NCBI GenBank assembly: GCA_051883695.1
Contig: JBJEUF010000081.1
Location: 1 to 51,560, forward strand
Length of the DNA: 51,560 nt
Reading direction: 5' to 3'
Source of the DNA: UBA11524 sp051883695
GTDB taxonomy: Bacteria > Bacillota > Clostridia > Christensenellales > Aristaeellaceae
The position numbers and the translations under genes were made by a program. The stretch's first letter is position 1; every line of letters starts with the position of its first letter. The notes beneath the pieces are model-generated. The model saw nothing but the letters and a program-made list of their open reading frames with translations, did no database searches and was not told where the DNA came from. Below are positions 7,341-14,639 of the stretch, piece after piece.

Positions 7341-8399
7341 ATGCTAAACAATATCACAATAGTTAATCAACTCATGCAATCAATGCAACCTCCACAATCG
7401 TTTCCGTACTCCAAAGAAGATTTGACATGTTACCACAACGAGTCGGTATGTAGAGTATATTGCCTTCCTAATCAGAATTGGCTAATCCGTTCAGCATATT
7501 ACGCCGGCTTCCCCTGCATCGTAACAGATGCCGACTATAAAAATCCTCAGCTCTACGCTGACAATGAAATCTCACTTAATCAGGAACTCCGCTTCCTGAT
7601 CCGCACCGCCTTCGAGTGCCGCTTCGCCCACGAATCCATCGTCTCCCTCCACGCCGCCTGCGTGGAGCTTTCCGGCGAGGCCGTCTGCTTTACGGCGGAC
7701 TCCGGCGTGGGCAAGTCCACCCGGGCCAAGGCGTGGGTGGACGGACTGGGCGCGGAATTCATCAGCGGCGACCGCCCGGCCATCCGTCTGGAAAACGGCG
7801 GCAATGTGGCCTGCGGCGTGCCCTGGGACGGCAAGGAGCAGATTTTCCGCGACGTGGAGCGCCCTCTCAGGGCCATTCTGGAGGTGCGCCGCGCTCCCTT
7901 CACCCGCCTGCGCCGCTTGTCTGCAGAACAGGCGTACCGCATTGTCATCCGGCAGGCGTTCATCCCCATGTGGGATCCCGATACCGCCGCGCTGGCGATG
8001 GTCAATGTGCGCCGGCTCTGCCGCACCACGCCCGTTTACCGCCTGTTCTGCGGCCCCGATGAGGACAGCGCAAGGGCGGTTCACCGCATTCTCTTTGAAC
8101 ACCCCGAGGAAATACAGGAGGAATTGCCTGAAATGAAAATCAAGCCGGGCTTCACGCTTCGCCACGTGGTGGATGAATACCTGGTCATGCCCACGGGCGA
8201 AAACATCAAGCGCTTCGGCGGCACGGTGGTGCTGAACGAGGTGTCCGCCTTCATCTTTGAACAGCTGCAGCAGCCCATCTCCCGGGAGGATCTGCTGGCA
8301 CAGATGCTTGCGGAGTTCGAGGTGGATGAAGCGACAGCCGCCGCCGATCTGGACGCGCTGCTCGAGCAGTTCCGTGCGCTGGAGCTGCTGGAGGCGTAA
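7341..8399 (+). CDS. HPr-kinase-like protein fused to a PqqD/RRE domain
   Basis: A 352-residue protein. Residues ~95-250 resemble the HPr kinase-like ATPases found in peptide-modification clusters: a HAACVEL strand, Walker A ADSGVGKST (119-127), ISGDRPAI (141-148) and a GVPWDGKE segment. Residues ~265-352 (MKIKPGFTLRHVVDEYLVMP through LNEVSAFIF) form a PqqD-like leader-binding domain. This suggests an enzyme that binds the precursor leader and phosphorylates or otherwise activates the peptide; that is inference. The first ~80 codons are AT-rich like the upstream genes, while the rest is GC-rich like the genome. AGGAGG at 8116-8121 precedes an in-frame ATG at the PqqD boundary. ATG 7341 has only a weak ribosome site and may be coupled to the precursor. 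Confidence 0.82.
   Translation: MLNNITIVNQLMQSMQPPQSFPYSKEDLTCYHNESVCRVYCLPNQNWLIRSAYYAGFPCIVTDADYKNPQLYADNEISLNQELRFLIRTAFECRFAHESIVSLHAACVELSGEAVCFTADSGVGKSTRAKAWVDGLGAEFISGDRPAIRLENGGNVACGVPWDGKEQIFRDVERPLRAILEVRRAPFTRLRRLSAEQAYRIVIRQAFIPMWDPDTAALAMVNVRRLCRTTPVYRLFCGPDEDSARAVHRILFEHPEEIQEELPEMKIKPGFTLRHVVDEYLVMPTGENIKRFGGTVVLNEVSAFIFEQLQQPISREDLLAQMLAEFEVDEATAAADLDALLEQFRALELLEA
8133..8399 (+). other. Possible internal start giving a stand-alone PqqD domain
   Basis: Inside the kinase-like gene, AGGAGGAA (8116-8123) is followed by ATG at 8133, in frame, exactly where the PqqD-like domain begins (MKIKPGFTLRHVVDEY). Translation from here would give an 88-residue protein of typical free-standing PqqD size. 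The spacing of about 11 bases is slightly long. No second stop or frameshift separates the domains, so the fusion is also made. Confidence 0.35.
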
Positions 8400-8410
8400 C
8401 TGACGCAAAC

Positions 8411-8450
8411 AACCGACCGCTTTGCCACGATGACAGAGCGGTCGGTTTTT
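8411..8450 (+). terminator. Rho-independent terminator of the RiPP cluster
   Basis: AACCGACCGCT (8411-8421) pairs with AGCGGTCGGTT (8437-8447), followed by a T run. It lies between convergent genes and may act in both directions. Confidence 0.9.
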
Positions 8451-8457
8451 CTGTGTA

Positions 8458-10338
8458 TCAGCGACCCACGCGGGAGGGATCGCTGCAGTAGCTCATGGTG
8501 TCGACCGGGGTGATTTCGTTGTCATGCACGGTGAACACGTGCCAGACCGTCCCGGCGCCGTCTGGCGCCTCGTAAATCGCCAGCAGCGCGTCGCCCCGGT
8601 ATACCACGACCTTGGCGCCGGAGTTTGCCATGGCGTTGGTGGAGGCACTGCCCCGGTTGGAATAATCGTGAATGCTGAAGGTGTAGGTTTTCCCCGGATA
8701 CGCAAGGAAATGGGTGGTTTCAGGGCCGTAGGAGGTGGTGTCATCCCACTCCAGCAGAGCCTTGTTGCCATCATCCCTCAGGTGCGAATAGAAGACATGA
8801 TAGGTTGATCCGCTCTCCGAGATACCCCAGAGGTGGGAGTCCAGATCCCGCGGATACTCGCCCCAGGTGAGCACCACGCGGTACTCGTTCCAGGCCATGC
8901 GGCGGGAGGTGGCAATGGTGACGCTCTGCTGGCCGCCGGTCGCATTCAGGGTGTCGCTCACCGTGATATAATCGCTGTGCTCCACCGTATAGGGCACGGT
9001 GCCCACATCCACGCCGACCACAAATTCGCCGTTGTGATCGGTGTACACGGTCTGTCCGCCCAGGGTGACGGCAGCGCCCTCCACCCGCTCGGTCGGATTC
9101 GACGCGTTCACCACGGTGCCGATCACCACGCTGAAGTCGTCCTCCAGCGCTGTGTTCCTGAGCGCAGTGAGATCAAGCAGCATGGCCGGGCGGATGCCGT
9201 TGTCCTTGGAGGTGGTGTAGTTGCCGCCCTTCTTCTTCAGGTAGCCGTTCTTGTCGTCCTTCGACGCCGCGTATACATATCCGCCGCGACCGACAAACTT
9301 CATCTTGTAGTTGGATGTGGTCTTATCCATACGGACCCACCAGCAGCCGAATCCGTCTTCATTGATATTCACGGGATTGGGCAGATGTGCGGCATACTCG
9401 CTGACCAGACAGCCGGTTTTCGCCAGCTTGTACCTGGCAATCTGCGTTTCGTCCAGCATGGTGACCGTATCGGTCACATTGGCCACGCGTTGGGGGATGA
9501 TGCAGGCCTGCTCCCTGGGATTCAGCGCACTGTTGGCAAACGTGTTCACCAGCCAGTTGCGCAGGTATGTATCCCCCCAGGAGACCACCGTGCGGGAGGG
9601 GTGATAGATCCTGCAGTCCAGCGCCAGGCTGGAAATGACCAGCACGGTGCCCTTGGCTTCGTTCACTTCCAGCACCGTCCACTCGATGCGCTCACGGCCG
9701 TTGGTCAAATCATTGTCCTGCTCATACCAGCCCATGAAGAAGGTATCCCCCGCAGTGGGCGTCTCCGTCAGAATCATGGAACCGGTGAGGAAATCGCTGG
9801 GCGCCACCGACCCCGTACGGGCAGCGACAGCCGTCTCGGCTTCCTCCCCCTTGCTTCCGGCGAAATCAGCGGTATTGATCATCAGCAGATAGTCATAGCC
9901 GCTGCTGTTCTGCGTCCAGAACAGCTCCTGACCTGCCATCACATCCTGAATGGTCCGCGTTACCACGCCCTCTCCCTTGTGAAAGGTGAGGGTATCGGTG
10001 TTCCGGGGCTTCTCATCGTTGTCGATATAGCGGTAGACCTGAAGGGTCAGATTGCTGATCTTCTCCGGCAGCAGATTCGTATTCACGGAAAAGCTGTAGC
10101 TGCCCGCGGTGGTGGCGGTGATGTGGCTCCAGCCGCTGCTGGTGGCGGTCACCTTCAACACCGTGTTCAGGTAATCGGATGAGATCGCATAACCGTTGTT
10201 GTTCTTTTGCGTCTTGTAGCTCAGCGCGGGACGGCTCCAGCTGGCCAGCTGCGGATTCCATTCACCCTCAGCAGATGCAACGAATACGCAGGAACAAGCC
10301 ATCATCAGGCATAAAACGAAAGCAGACAATCTGCGCAT
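8458..10338 (-). CDS. Large secreted protein: DUF6273-like, carboxypeptidase-regulatory-like and YfaP/DUF2135-like domains
   Basis: The 626-residue protein begins with a signal peptide (MRRLSAFVLCLMMACSCVFVASAEG). Residues ~30-180 look like a beta-sandwich. The middle (WTVLEVNEAKGTVLVIS, then WGDTYLRNWLVNTFANSAL, and IRPAMLLDL) resembles DUF6273, a C-type-lectin-like fold common in secreted proteins of gut Clostridia. A short repeat like carboxypeptidase-regulatory domains follows (GTVVNASN, VEGAAVTLGGQTVYTDHNGEF). The end (VVLTWGEYPRDLDSHLWG, LEWDDTTSYGPETTHF, YTFSIHDYSNRG) resembles the YfaP/DUF2135 family. There is no sortase motif or lipobox. It is probably an exported surface or matrix protein. 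The start follows GGGGGGAATCGCC, and a consensus promoter lies 37 bases further upstream. Confidence 0.72.
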   Translation of the reverse strand: MRRLSAFVLCLMMACSCVFVASAEGEWNPQLASWSRPALSYKTQKNNNGYAISSDYLNTVLKVTATSSGWSHITATTAGSYSFSVNTNLLPEKISNLTLQVYRYIDNDEKPRNTDTLTFHKGEGVVTRTIQDVMAGQELFWTQNSSGYDYLLMINTADFAGSKGEEAETAVAARTGSVAPSDFLTGSMILTETPTAGDTFFMGWYEQDNDLTNGRERIEWTVLEVNEAKGTVLVISSLALDCRIYHPSRTVVSWGDTYLRNWLVNTFANSALNPREQACIIPQRVANVTDTVTMLDETQIARYKLAKTGCLVSEYAAHLPNPVNINEDGFGCWWVRMDKTTSNYKMKFVGRGGYVYAASKDDKNGYLKKKGGNYTTSKDNGIRPAMLLDLTALRNTALEDDFSVVIGTVVNASNPTERVEGAAVTLGGQTVYTDHNGEFVVGVDVGTVPYTVEHSDYITVSDTLNATGGQQSVTIATSRRMAWNEYRVVLTWGEYPRDLDSHLWGISESGSTYHVFYSHLRDDGNKALLEWDDTTSYGPETTHFLAYPGKTYTFSIHDYSNRGSASTNAMANSGAKVVVYRGDALLAIYEAPDGAGTVWHVFTVHDNEITPVDTMSYCSDPSRVGR

Positions 10339-10374
10339 GGCGATTCCCCCCATTATTTGATTCGACTTACAGAA

Positions 10375-10403
10375 ATTATACAGGATTCGGGGGGACTTGT
10401 CAA
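10375..10403 (-). promoter_or_regulatory. Consensus promoter for the large secreted protein
   Basis: On the minus strand: TTGACA (10403-10398), 17-base spacer, TATAAT (10380-10375). This is a perfect consensus match, implying strong expression of the gene below it. Confidence 0.9.
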
Positions 10404-10444
10404 TGCCGGATGCATGAAAGCACAGGGCGACCTCATCCCAAACT

Positions 10445-10497
10445 GCAAACAAACATGAATGCGGCATCTGGTATGCAAAATGAAGCCGCAGGTCATG
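10445..10497 (-). terminator. Likely terminator of the hydroxyacid dehydrogenase gene
   Basis: CATGAATGCGGC (10454-10465) pairs, with a small bulge, with GCCGCAGGTCATG (10485-10497). Read on the minus strand, the hairpin is followed by TTTGTTTG. The rest of the 293-base gap 10339-10631 shows nothing beyond this and the promoter at 10375. Confidence 0.5.
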
Positions 10498-10631
10498 AAG
10501 GCCGCAAATTCCCATGCTTCCGAAAGCTCCGGCAGCGGCGCTCCCGGCATGCCCTCCGTTCGCATTCTTCCGGTAGCACGGTCATACTGTCGTCGCGGTA
10601 TTTGCGCCTGCACCGGCCCTTTGGGAATCCG

Positions 10632-11573
10632 TCACAGCCCATTCACAATGTTCTCCGGCCGTTTTCCTGCCAGCACATCCAGAATCTGCCGGGAACATGC
10701 GGCAGCCATCTCATCGCGCGTCTGTACGGTGTTGGTGCCGATGTGGGGCGTACAAACCACATTGGGATGCCGCAGCACCGCTTCGGGGATGCTTGGCTCG
10801 TTCGGGTACACGTCCAGCCCCGCGCCGCGCAGGCTCCCCTTCTCCAGCGCCTCCAGCAGCGCGTCGGTATCCACCACCGCGCCCCGCGAGGTGTTGATGA
10901 GCACCGCGCCGGGCTTCATTTTCGTGAAGGCTTCCCTGCCGATCAAGCCGCGGGTTTCCTCCGTCAGCGGACAGTGCAGGGAGATCACGTCCGACGTGCG
11001 CAGGAGGGTGCCCAGATCAACCGGTTCGCACACGGCTGCATCCGCACCCCGTCGGCTGTAGCCCAGCACCTTCATGCCCAGGGCCGCAGCCATCCGCGCC
11101 GTGCAGGAGCCAATCCGTCCGCAGCCGATGATGCCCAGGGTCTGTCCGCGCAGGCTGCGCCCCATGTAGCGGCCCATGCCAAAGAGGCTTTCCGACGGCT
11201 CGGAACGCAGGCGCAGGTTCATTTCGCCGATGCGCCGGGAAACCGCCAGCATCAGGCCGATGGCCAGCTCCGCCGTGTCGTGGGTCACGGTGTCGGGGAT
11301 GTTCGTCACCGGCACGCCGCATTCCGCCGCCGTGCGGACATCCACGCCGTCATAGCCCGCGCCGTAGTTCGCAATGATCCGCAGCTTCCCGCCCATACGG
11401 ATGACGTCCCCCGGCAGCTTGCCGCCGGCGACCACCGCATCCGCCTCCGGGATGAGCAATGCCAGCTCCTCCATGGTGTAAGCCGCCAGCGGTGCGGGCA
11501 TGATGATCCTGTGGCCCTGCAGGGCGCGGAAGCCGTCTGCGGGCACACCGTGGGTGATGAGAATCGTCGCCAT
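10632..11573 (-). CDS. D-isomer-specific 2-hydroxyacid dehydrogenase family protein
   Basis: A 313-residue NAD-dependent dehydrogenase. The Rossmann loop is GIIGCGRIGSCTARMAAALG. The catalytic residues sit in NTSRGAVVD (Arg), DVYPNEP (Glu) and CTPHIG (His). It would interconvert a 2-keto acid and a D-2-hydroxy acid; candidates include glyoxylate/hydroxypyruvate, 3-phosphoglycerate or D-lactate, and the sequence does not decide. The length is that of short members without an ACT domain, so a canonical SerA is less likely. ATG 11573 follows AGGAGGAAAGAT. It is divergent from the FAD oxidoreductase with only 27 bases between the starts. Confidence 0.88.
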   Translation of the reverse strand: MATILITHGVPADGFRALQGHRIIMPAPLAAYTMEELALLIPEADAVVAGGKLPGDVIRMGGKLRIIANYGAGYDGVDVRTAAECGVPVTNIPDTVTHDTAELAIGLMLAVSRRIGEMNLRLRSEPSESLFGMGRYMGRSLRGQTLGIIGCGRIGSCTARMAAALGMKVLGYSRRGADAAVCEPVDLGTLLRTSDVISLHCPLTEETRGLIGREAFTKMKPGAVLINTSRGAVVDTDALLEALEKGSLRGAGLDVYPNEPSIPEAVLRHPNVVCTPHIGTNTVQTRDEMAAACSRQILDVLAGKRPENIVNGL

Positions 11574-11600
11574 ATCTTTCCTCCTGTATGGGGTGATCGT

Positions 11601-12929
11601 TTGGATGGGTTGTCCTCCCTGTCGGGGATTCGCCGGGCGGATGCGGTGATCGTGGGTGCCGGGCTGACCGGGCTGATGACCGCGGAATCACTTTGCCGCA
11701 GCGGCCTTCGTGTGACTGTGCTGGACGCGGCTGAACCGGGCAGCGGCGCCAGCGGACTGTGCTCCGGCGCGGCAACGCTGCAAGCAGCCCCGGTCTATGC
11801 CCGGATCGCTGCCATCCACGGGATGGACGCAGCCCGTCTGCATCTGGAGGCGCTGCGGGAGACGCAATCTGCGCTGCCATCCCTGCTATCCGGGGCAGGC
11901 CACCGGGATGCGGATTCCTATGTGTACGCGTTTCTCCCCCGCGATCTGCCCGCGCTGGCGGAGCAGCACAGGCTGCTGACCTCACTGGGATTACCGGTCG
12001 ATTACGCGCCGGACGCAGGCGGCTGTCCCTTTCCGGTGGAGCTTTCGACCTGCCTGAAGGGGCAGCTGATGGCGGACGTGCCGTCGCTGCTGTCAGCGCT
12101 CATCCGGCGGATCCGCTTGAGCGGCAGCCGCATCCATGCGCATTCGCCGGTGATTGCGCTGGAATCGGGGCGGGTCTGCACACCCGCCGGACGCGTGGAC
12201 GCGCCCGTGGTCATCCTTGCTGCCGGGAAGCCGCTGGGCGACGAGCATCCGCACACGCTGTCGCTGCTGGAGAGCCGCACGCTCATCCAGTGCCGCCTGA
12301 CCGCCCAGCTCCCGCTGCACACGCTGCAGCAGTCCGTGCGGCCCGACGGGCTGAGCCTGCGCCCCGTGCCCGGCGGCGCCGTGGCTTCCTGGTGCACAGC
12401 CCGAAGCGGCACCCCGGAGGAAGCCGAACGCACGGCGCTGCTGACGCGCGTCCTGAACGGCCGCATGAAGGATTGGGAGATGGGCGAGTTCCGCTTTCAG
12501 CAGGAGCTATGGCCGGTCGATGGGCTGCCCGTCATCGGGGCGCTGCCCGGGTATCGGGGGCGCGTGCTGGGCGCAACGGGCTACAGCGGACACGGCCTGC
12601 TGGGAGCGGCGCTATCTGCGCAGGTACTCACCAGGCATATCCTCGGTCGGAGTCTTCCCGACGATGCGCTGTACAGTCCCGAAAGGCCGCTGCCGTCCGC
12701 AGTTCTCACACAGCGGCAGAAGCAGCTTCGCCATCTGCGCCGGGCTGCGGCATGGCGATACAGGGCACCGCGATGCACGCTCTGCCATTGCCGTATGCGG
12801 TACAGCATCCCGGGTGAGCGCTGGAGCTGCCCCGTATGCGGTTCCGCCTTCGGGATGCTGGGCAAGCGGTTGAACGGCCCCGCGCTGCGGAATGCGGACA
12901 TCTCCGCCCTGCAGCGGCCTGACCTGTAG
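11601..12929 (+). CDS. FAD-dependent oxidoreductase (DAO/glycine oxidase-like) with degenerate Rieske tail
   Basis: A 442-residue flavoprotein. The dinucleotide-binding motif is near the N-terminus (ADAVIVGAGLTGLMTAESL, then VTVLDA). A DAO-type C-terminal FAD region (ELWPVDGLPVIGALPGY, GATGYSGHGLLGAAL) ends at about residue 345. Homologous enzymes often carry a C-terminal Rieske 2Fe-2S domain. Here that segment reads CTLCHCRMRYSIPGERWSCP then VCGSAFG, with Cys392, 395, 397, 410 and 413; both Rieske histidines are lost, leaving a CxxC...CxxC arrangement like a zinc ribbon or rubredoxin knuckle. TTG 11601 after GGGGTGA is the best start I find; TTG 11610 is an alternative. The substrate is unknown. 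Confidence 0.78.
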   Translation: MDGLSSLSGIRRADAVIVGAGLTGLMTAESLCRSGLRVTVLDAAEPGSGASGLCSGAATLQAAPVYARIAAIHGMDAARLHLEALRETQSALPSLLSGAGHRDADSYVYAFLPRDLPALAEQHRLLTSLGLPVDYAPDAGGCPFPVELSTCLKGQLMADVPSLLSALIRRIRLSGSRIHAHSPVIALESGRVCTPAGRVDAPVVILAAGKPLGDEHPHTLSLLESRTLIQCRLTAQLPLHTLQQSVRPDGLSLRPVPGGAVASWCTARSGTPEEAERTALLTRVLNGRMKDWEMGEFRFQQELWPVDGLPVIGALPGYRGRVLGATGYSGHGLLGAALSAQVLTRHILGRSLPDDALYSPERPLPSAVLTQRQKQLRHLRRAAAWRYRAPRCTLCHCRMRYSIPGERWSCPVCGSAFGMLGKRLNGPALRNADISALQRPDL

Positions 12930-12930
12930 C

Positions 12931-12961
12931 AAAAAGGCGCAGACCGGAATTGGACTGCGCC
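12931..12961 (-). terminator. Terminator downstream of rimI
   Basis: GGCGCAG (12936-12942) pairs with CTGCGCC (12955-12961). On the minus strand the hairpin is followed by five T residues (12935-12931). It lies between convergent genes. Confidence 0.8.
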
Positions 12962-12966
12962 CTTGC

Positions 12967-13458
12967 TCATTCGGTGACCGTTTCAGGCTCGGTGAAATCC
13001 GGATCAGGCTCCGGCATGTGATCGCAAACCATAATCAGCGCGTCCTCGCCATTGTCTTCGTAGTAGCGCTTGCGCACACCCAGCTTCAGGAACCCCAGCG
13101 AAGCATAGAGGTTCTGCGCAACGGCATTGCTCTTGCGCACCTCAAGGGTCACATAGGCTGCGCCGAGGTTGGAAAGGTACTGCATCAGCCCATGGGTGAG
13201 CCGTCTGCCGATACCCTGTCCGCGATCCTCGCTGAGGACGGCGATGTTGGTGATGTGGCTCTCATCAAGGATGATCCACGCCCCGGCAAAGCCGATGATC
13301 CGGCCCTCCGCTTCCGCCACGAGGTAACGGGCGGCAACGTTCCGCATCTCGCTCTCGAAGGCGTCCCGGCTCCAGGGCGTCGGGAAGGTCGCGGCTTCCA
13401 CAGCCGCCACGCCGTCCACGTCTGCCATCGTCATCCGCCGGATGATGACCTCACGCAT
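12967..13458 (-). CDS. rimI: Ribosomal protein bS18 alanine N-acetyltransferase
   Basis: A 163-residue GNAT enzyme. The N-terminal VIIRRMTMADVDGVAAVE and PTPWSRDAFESEM, and the acetyl-CoA loop SEDRGQGIGRRLTHGLM, followed by LEVRKSNAVAQNLYASLGF, are typical of RimI. It acetylates the N-terminal alanine of ribosomal protein S18. Its ATG overlaps the end of tsaB by eight bases and has GGAGGGG upstream, so it is translationally coupled. Clustering with tsaB and tsaE is the usual arrangement. Confidence 0.92.
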   Translation of the reverse strand: MREVIIRRMTMADVDGVAAVEAATFPTPWSRDAFESEMRNVAARYLVAEAEGRIIGFAGAWIILDESHITNIAVLSEDRGQGIGRRLTHGLMQYLSNLGAAYVTLEVRKSNAVAQNLYASLGFLKLGVRKRYYEDNGEDALIMVCDHMPEPDPDFTEPETVTE

Positions 13459-14173
13459 GGCGCAGCCCCTCCGTCAGCTTTTTGTTCAGCGCGGCATTGG
13501 GCGCGCGCAGGTACATGGGCATGAGCGCACGGTAATCCACCGTTTCCGCCGCCAGCGCTCCAAGATATGCCACGGACGCAGGCCGCAGATAGGCCAGCTG
13601 GGGCCGGGCGAATACGGCGCACTCCCCCAGAAGCGCTTCGAGCTTCGCGCGGTGCACGGGCATCCCGTCGCCCACGAACAGGAAACGGCTCCCCAGCGTC
13701 CTGATGTGCGCCGCATACTCCTCCAGCTTCATGGGTGTATCCGGCATGAGACGCTCCGGACGCGTCCGGCCGGGAGCAAAGGCCGCGCCATATACCTGAC
13801 CGGCCCTCGCATCCTGAATGGGACAGATGATCCCGTCGAACTCCCCTGCCCCGGCAGCCATGGCTGCCAGTGCGTCCACCGCCACGCAGGGCTTACCGTC
13901 GTCCCCATCGCGGGACGCGCCATGGGCAAGCCCCTTGACGGTGCTCACGCCGATGCGCACCCCCGTAAAGGAGCCGGGGCCGCTGACCACTGCCAGACGA
14001 TCCATGTCCGCGATGGTCAGGCCCGTTGCCTGCAGCGCCGTGTCGATCATGGGCAGCAGGTTGACCGAGTGGGTCATCCGGTTGACGGTGGCGGCTTCAT
14101 AGATGATGGCGTCCCCGGAGAGGATCGCCACGCCGCACACCGGCCCGGAGGTATCAATCGCAAGCAGCTTCAG
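13451..14173 (-). CDS. tsaB: tRNA threonylcarbamoyladenosine biosynthesis protein TsaB, probable CTG start
   Basis: A 240-residue member of the ASKHA-fold TsaB family (LAIDTSGPVCGVAI, VVSGPGSFTGVRIGVSTVKGL). With TsaD and TsaE it installs threonylcarbamoyl on A37 of ANN-decoding tRNAs. The conserved start of the family is MKLLAIDTS; here the codon in the Met position is CTG at 14173-14171, eight bases after GGGGAGG. The only earlier start-like codon is a TTG at 14197 without a ribosome site, so I favour CTG. The first 20 bases overlap the end of tsaE. tsaD is not in the window. Confidence 0.9.
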   Translation of the reverse strand: MKLLAIDTSGPVCGVAILSGDAIIYEAATVNRMTHSVNLLPMIDTALQATGLTIADMDRLAVVSGPGSFTGVRIGVSTVKGLAHGASRDGDDGKPCVAVDALAAMAAGAGEFDGIICPIQDARAGQVYGAAFAPGRTRPERLMPDTPMKLEEYAAHIRTLGSRFLFVGDGMPVHRAKLEALLGECAVFARPQLAYLRPASVAYLGALAAETVDYRALMPMYLRAPNAALNKKLTEGLRHA

Positions 14174-14627
14174 AGGGTACGCCTCCCCAATCTTCAAGTA
14201 TCATCTCACGAAAACCGCCCATGGGCGTCAGCGTGATTTCCCGTTCGTTCTCGCCGCAGGGCGCAAGCTTCACGGCAAGGTATGTCTCCGGGATGGCTTC
14301 CGGGCACTGGCTGGGCCATTCGACCACCGCCACGCCGTCGCCGCCCAGGTATTCGTCCATGCCCATCTCAAAGAGCTCCTCCGCGCTTTCCAGCCGGTAC
14401 CAGTCGAAGTGGTACAGCGGGATGCGCCCCTCGTCATAGACATTGAGGATGGTGAAGGAGGGACTGGTGACGGTAGAGGTCACGCCCAGACCCTCGGCGA
14501 TGCCGCGGGTGAGCTCACTCTTGCCGGCGCCCAGGTTGCCCCACAGGAGCAGCACGTCACCCGGCTGAAGGTGCTGCGCCAGCTGGCAGCCGAGCCTGCG
14601 GGTCTCCTGCGGGGATTGCGTCCTCAT
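14154..14627 (-). CDS. tsaE: tRNA t6A ATPase TsaE
   Basis: A 157-residue P-loop protein. Walker A is WGNLGAGKSELTRGIAEGLG, followed by SPSFTILNVY and the YHFDWYRL motif that defines TsaE. It is the ATPase that resets the TsaBD complex during t6A formation. The start ATG follows AAAGGAGACAAAAC. It lies 12 bases after ribU and overlaps tsaB, so transcription from the riboswitch-controlled ribU promoter may reach it. Confidence 0.93.
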   Translation of the reverse strand: MRTQSPQETRRLGCQLAQHLQPGDVLLLWGNLGAGKSELTRGIAEGLGVTSTVTSPSFTILNVYDEGRIPLYHFDWYRLESAEELFEMGMDEYLGGDGVAVVEWPSQCPEAIPETYLAVKLAPCGENEREITLTPMGGFREMILEDWGGVPSEAACD

Positions 14628-14639
14628 GTTTTGTCTCCT

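Noticed and set aside
10179..11600. Long plus-strand open frame upstream of the FAD oxidoreductase
   Set aside because: It lies antisense to the hydroxyacid dehydrogenase; the sequence is low-complexity and protein-like features begin only at about 11630.
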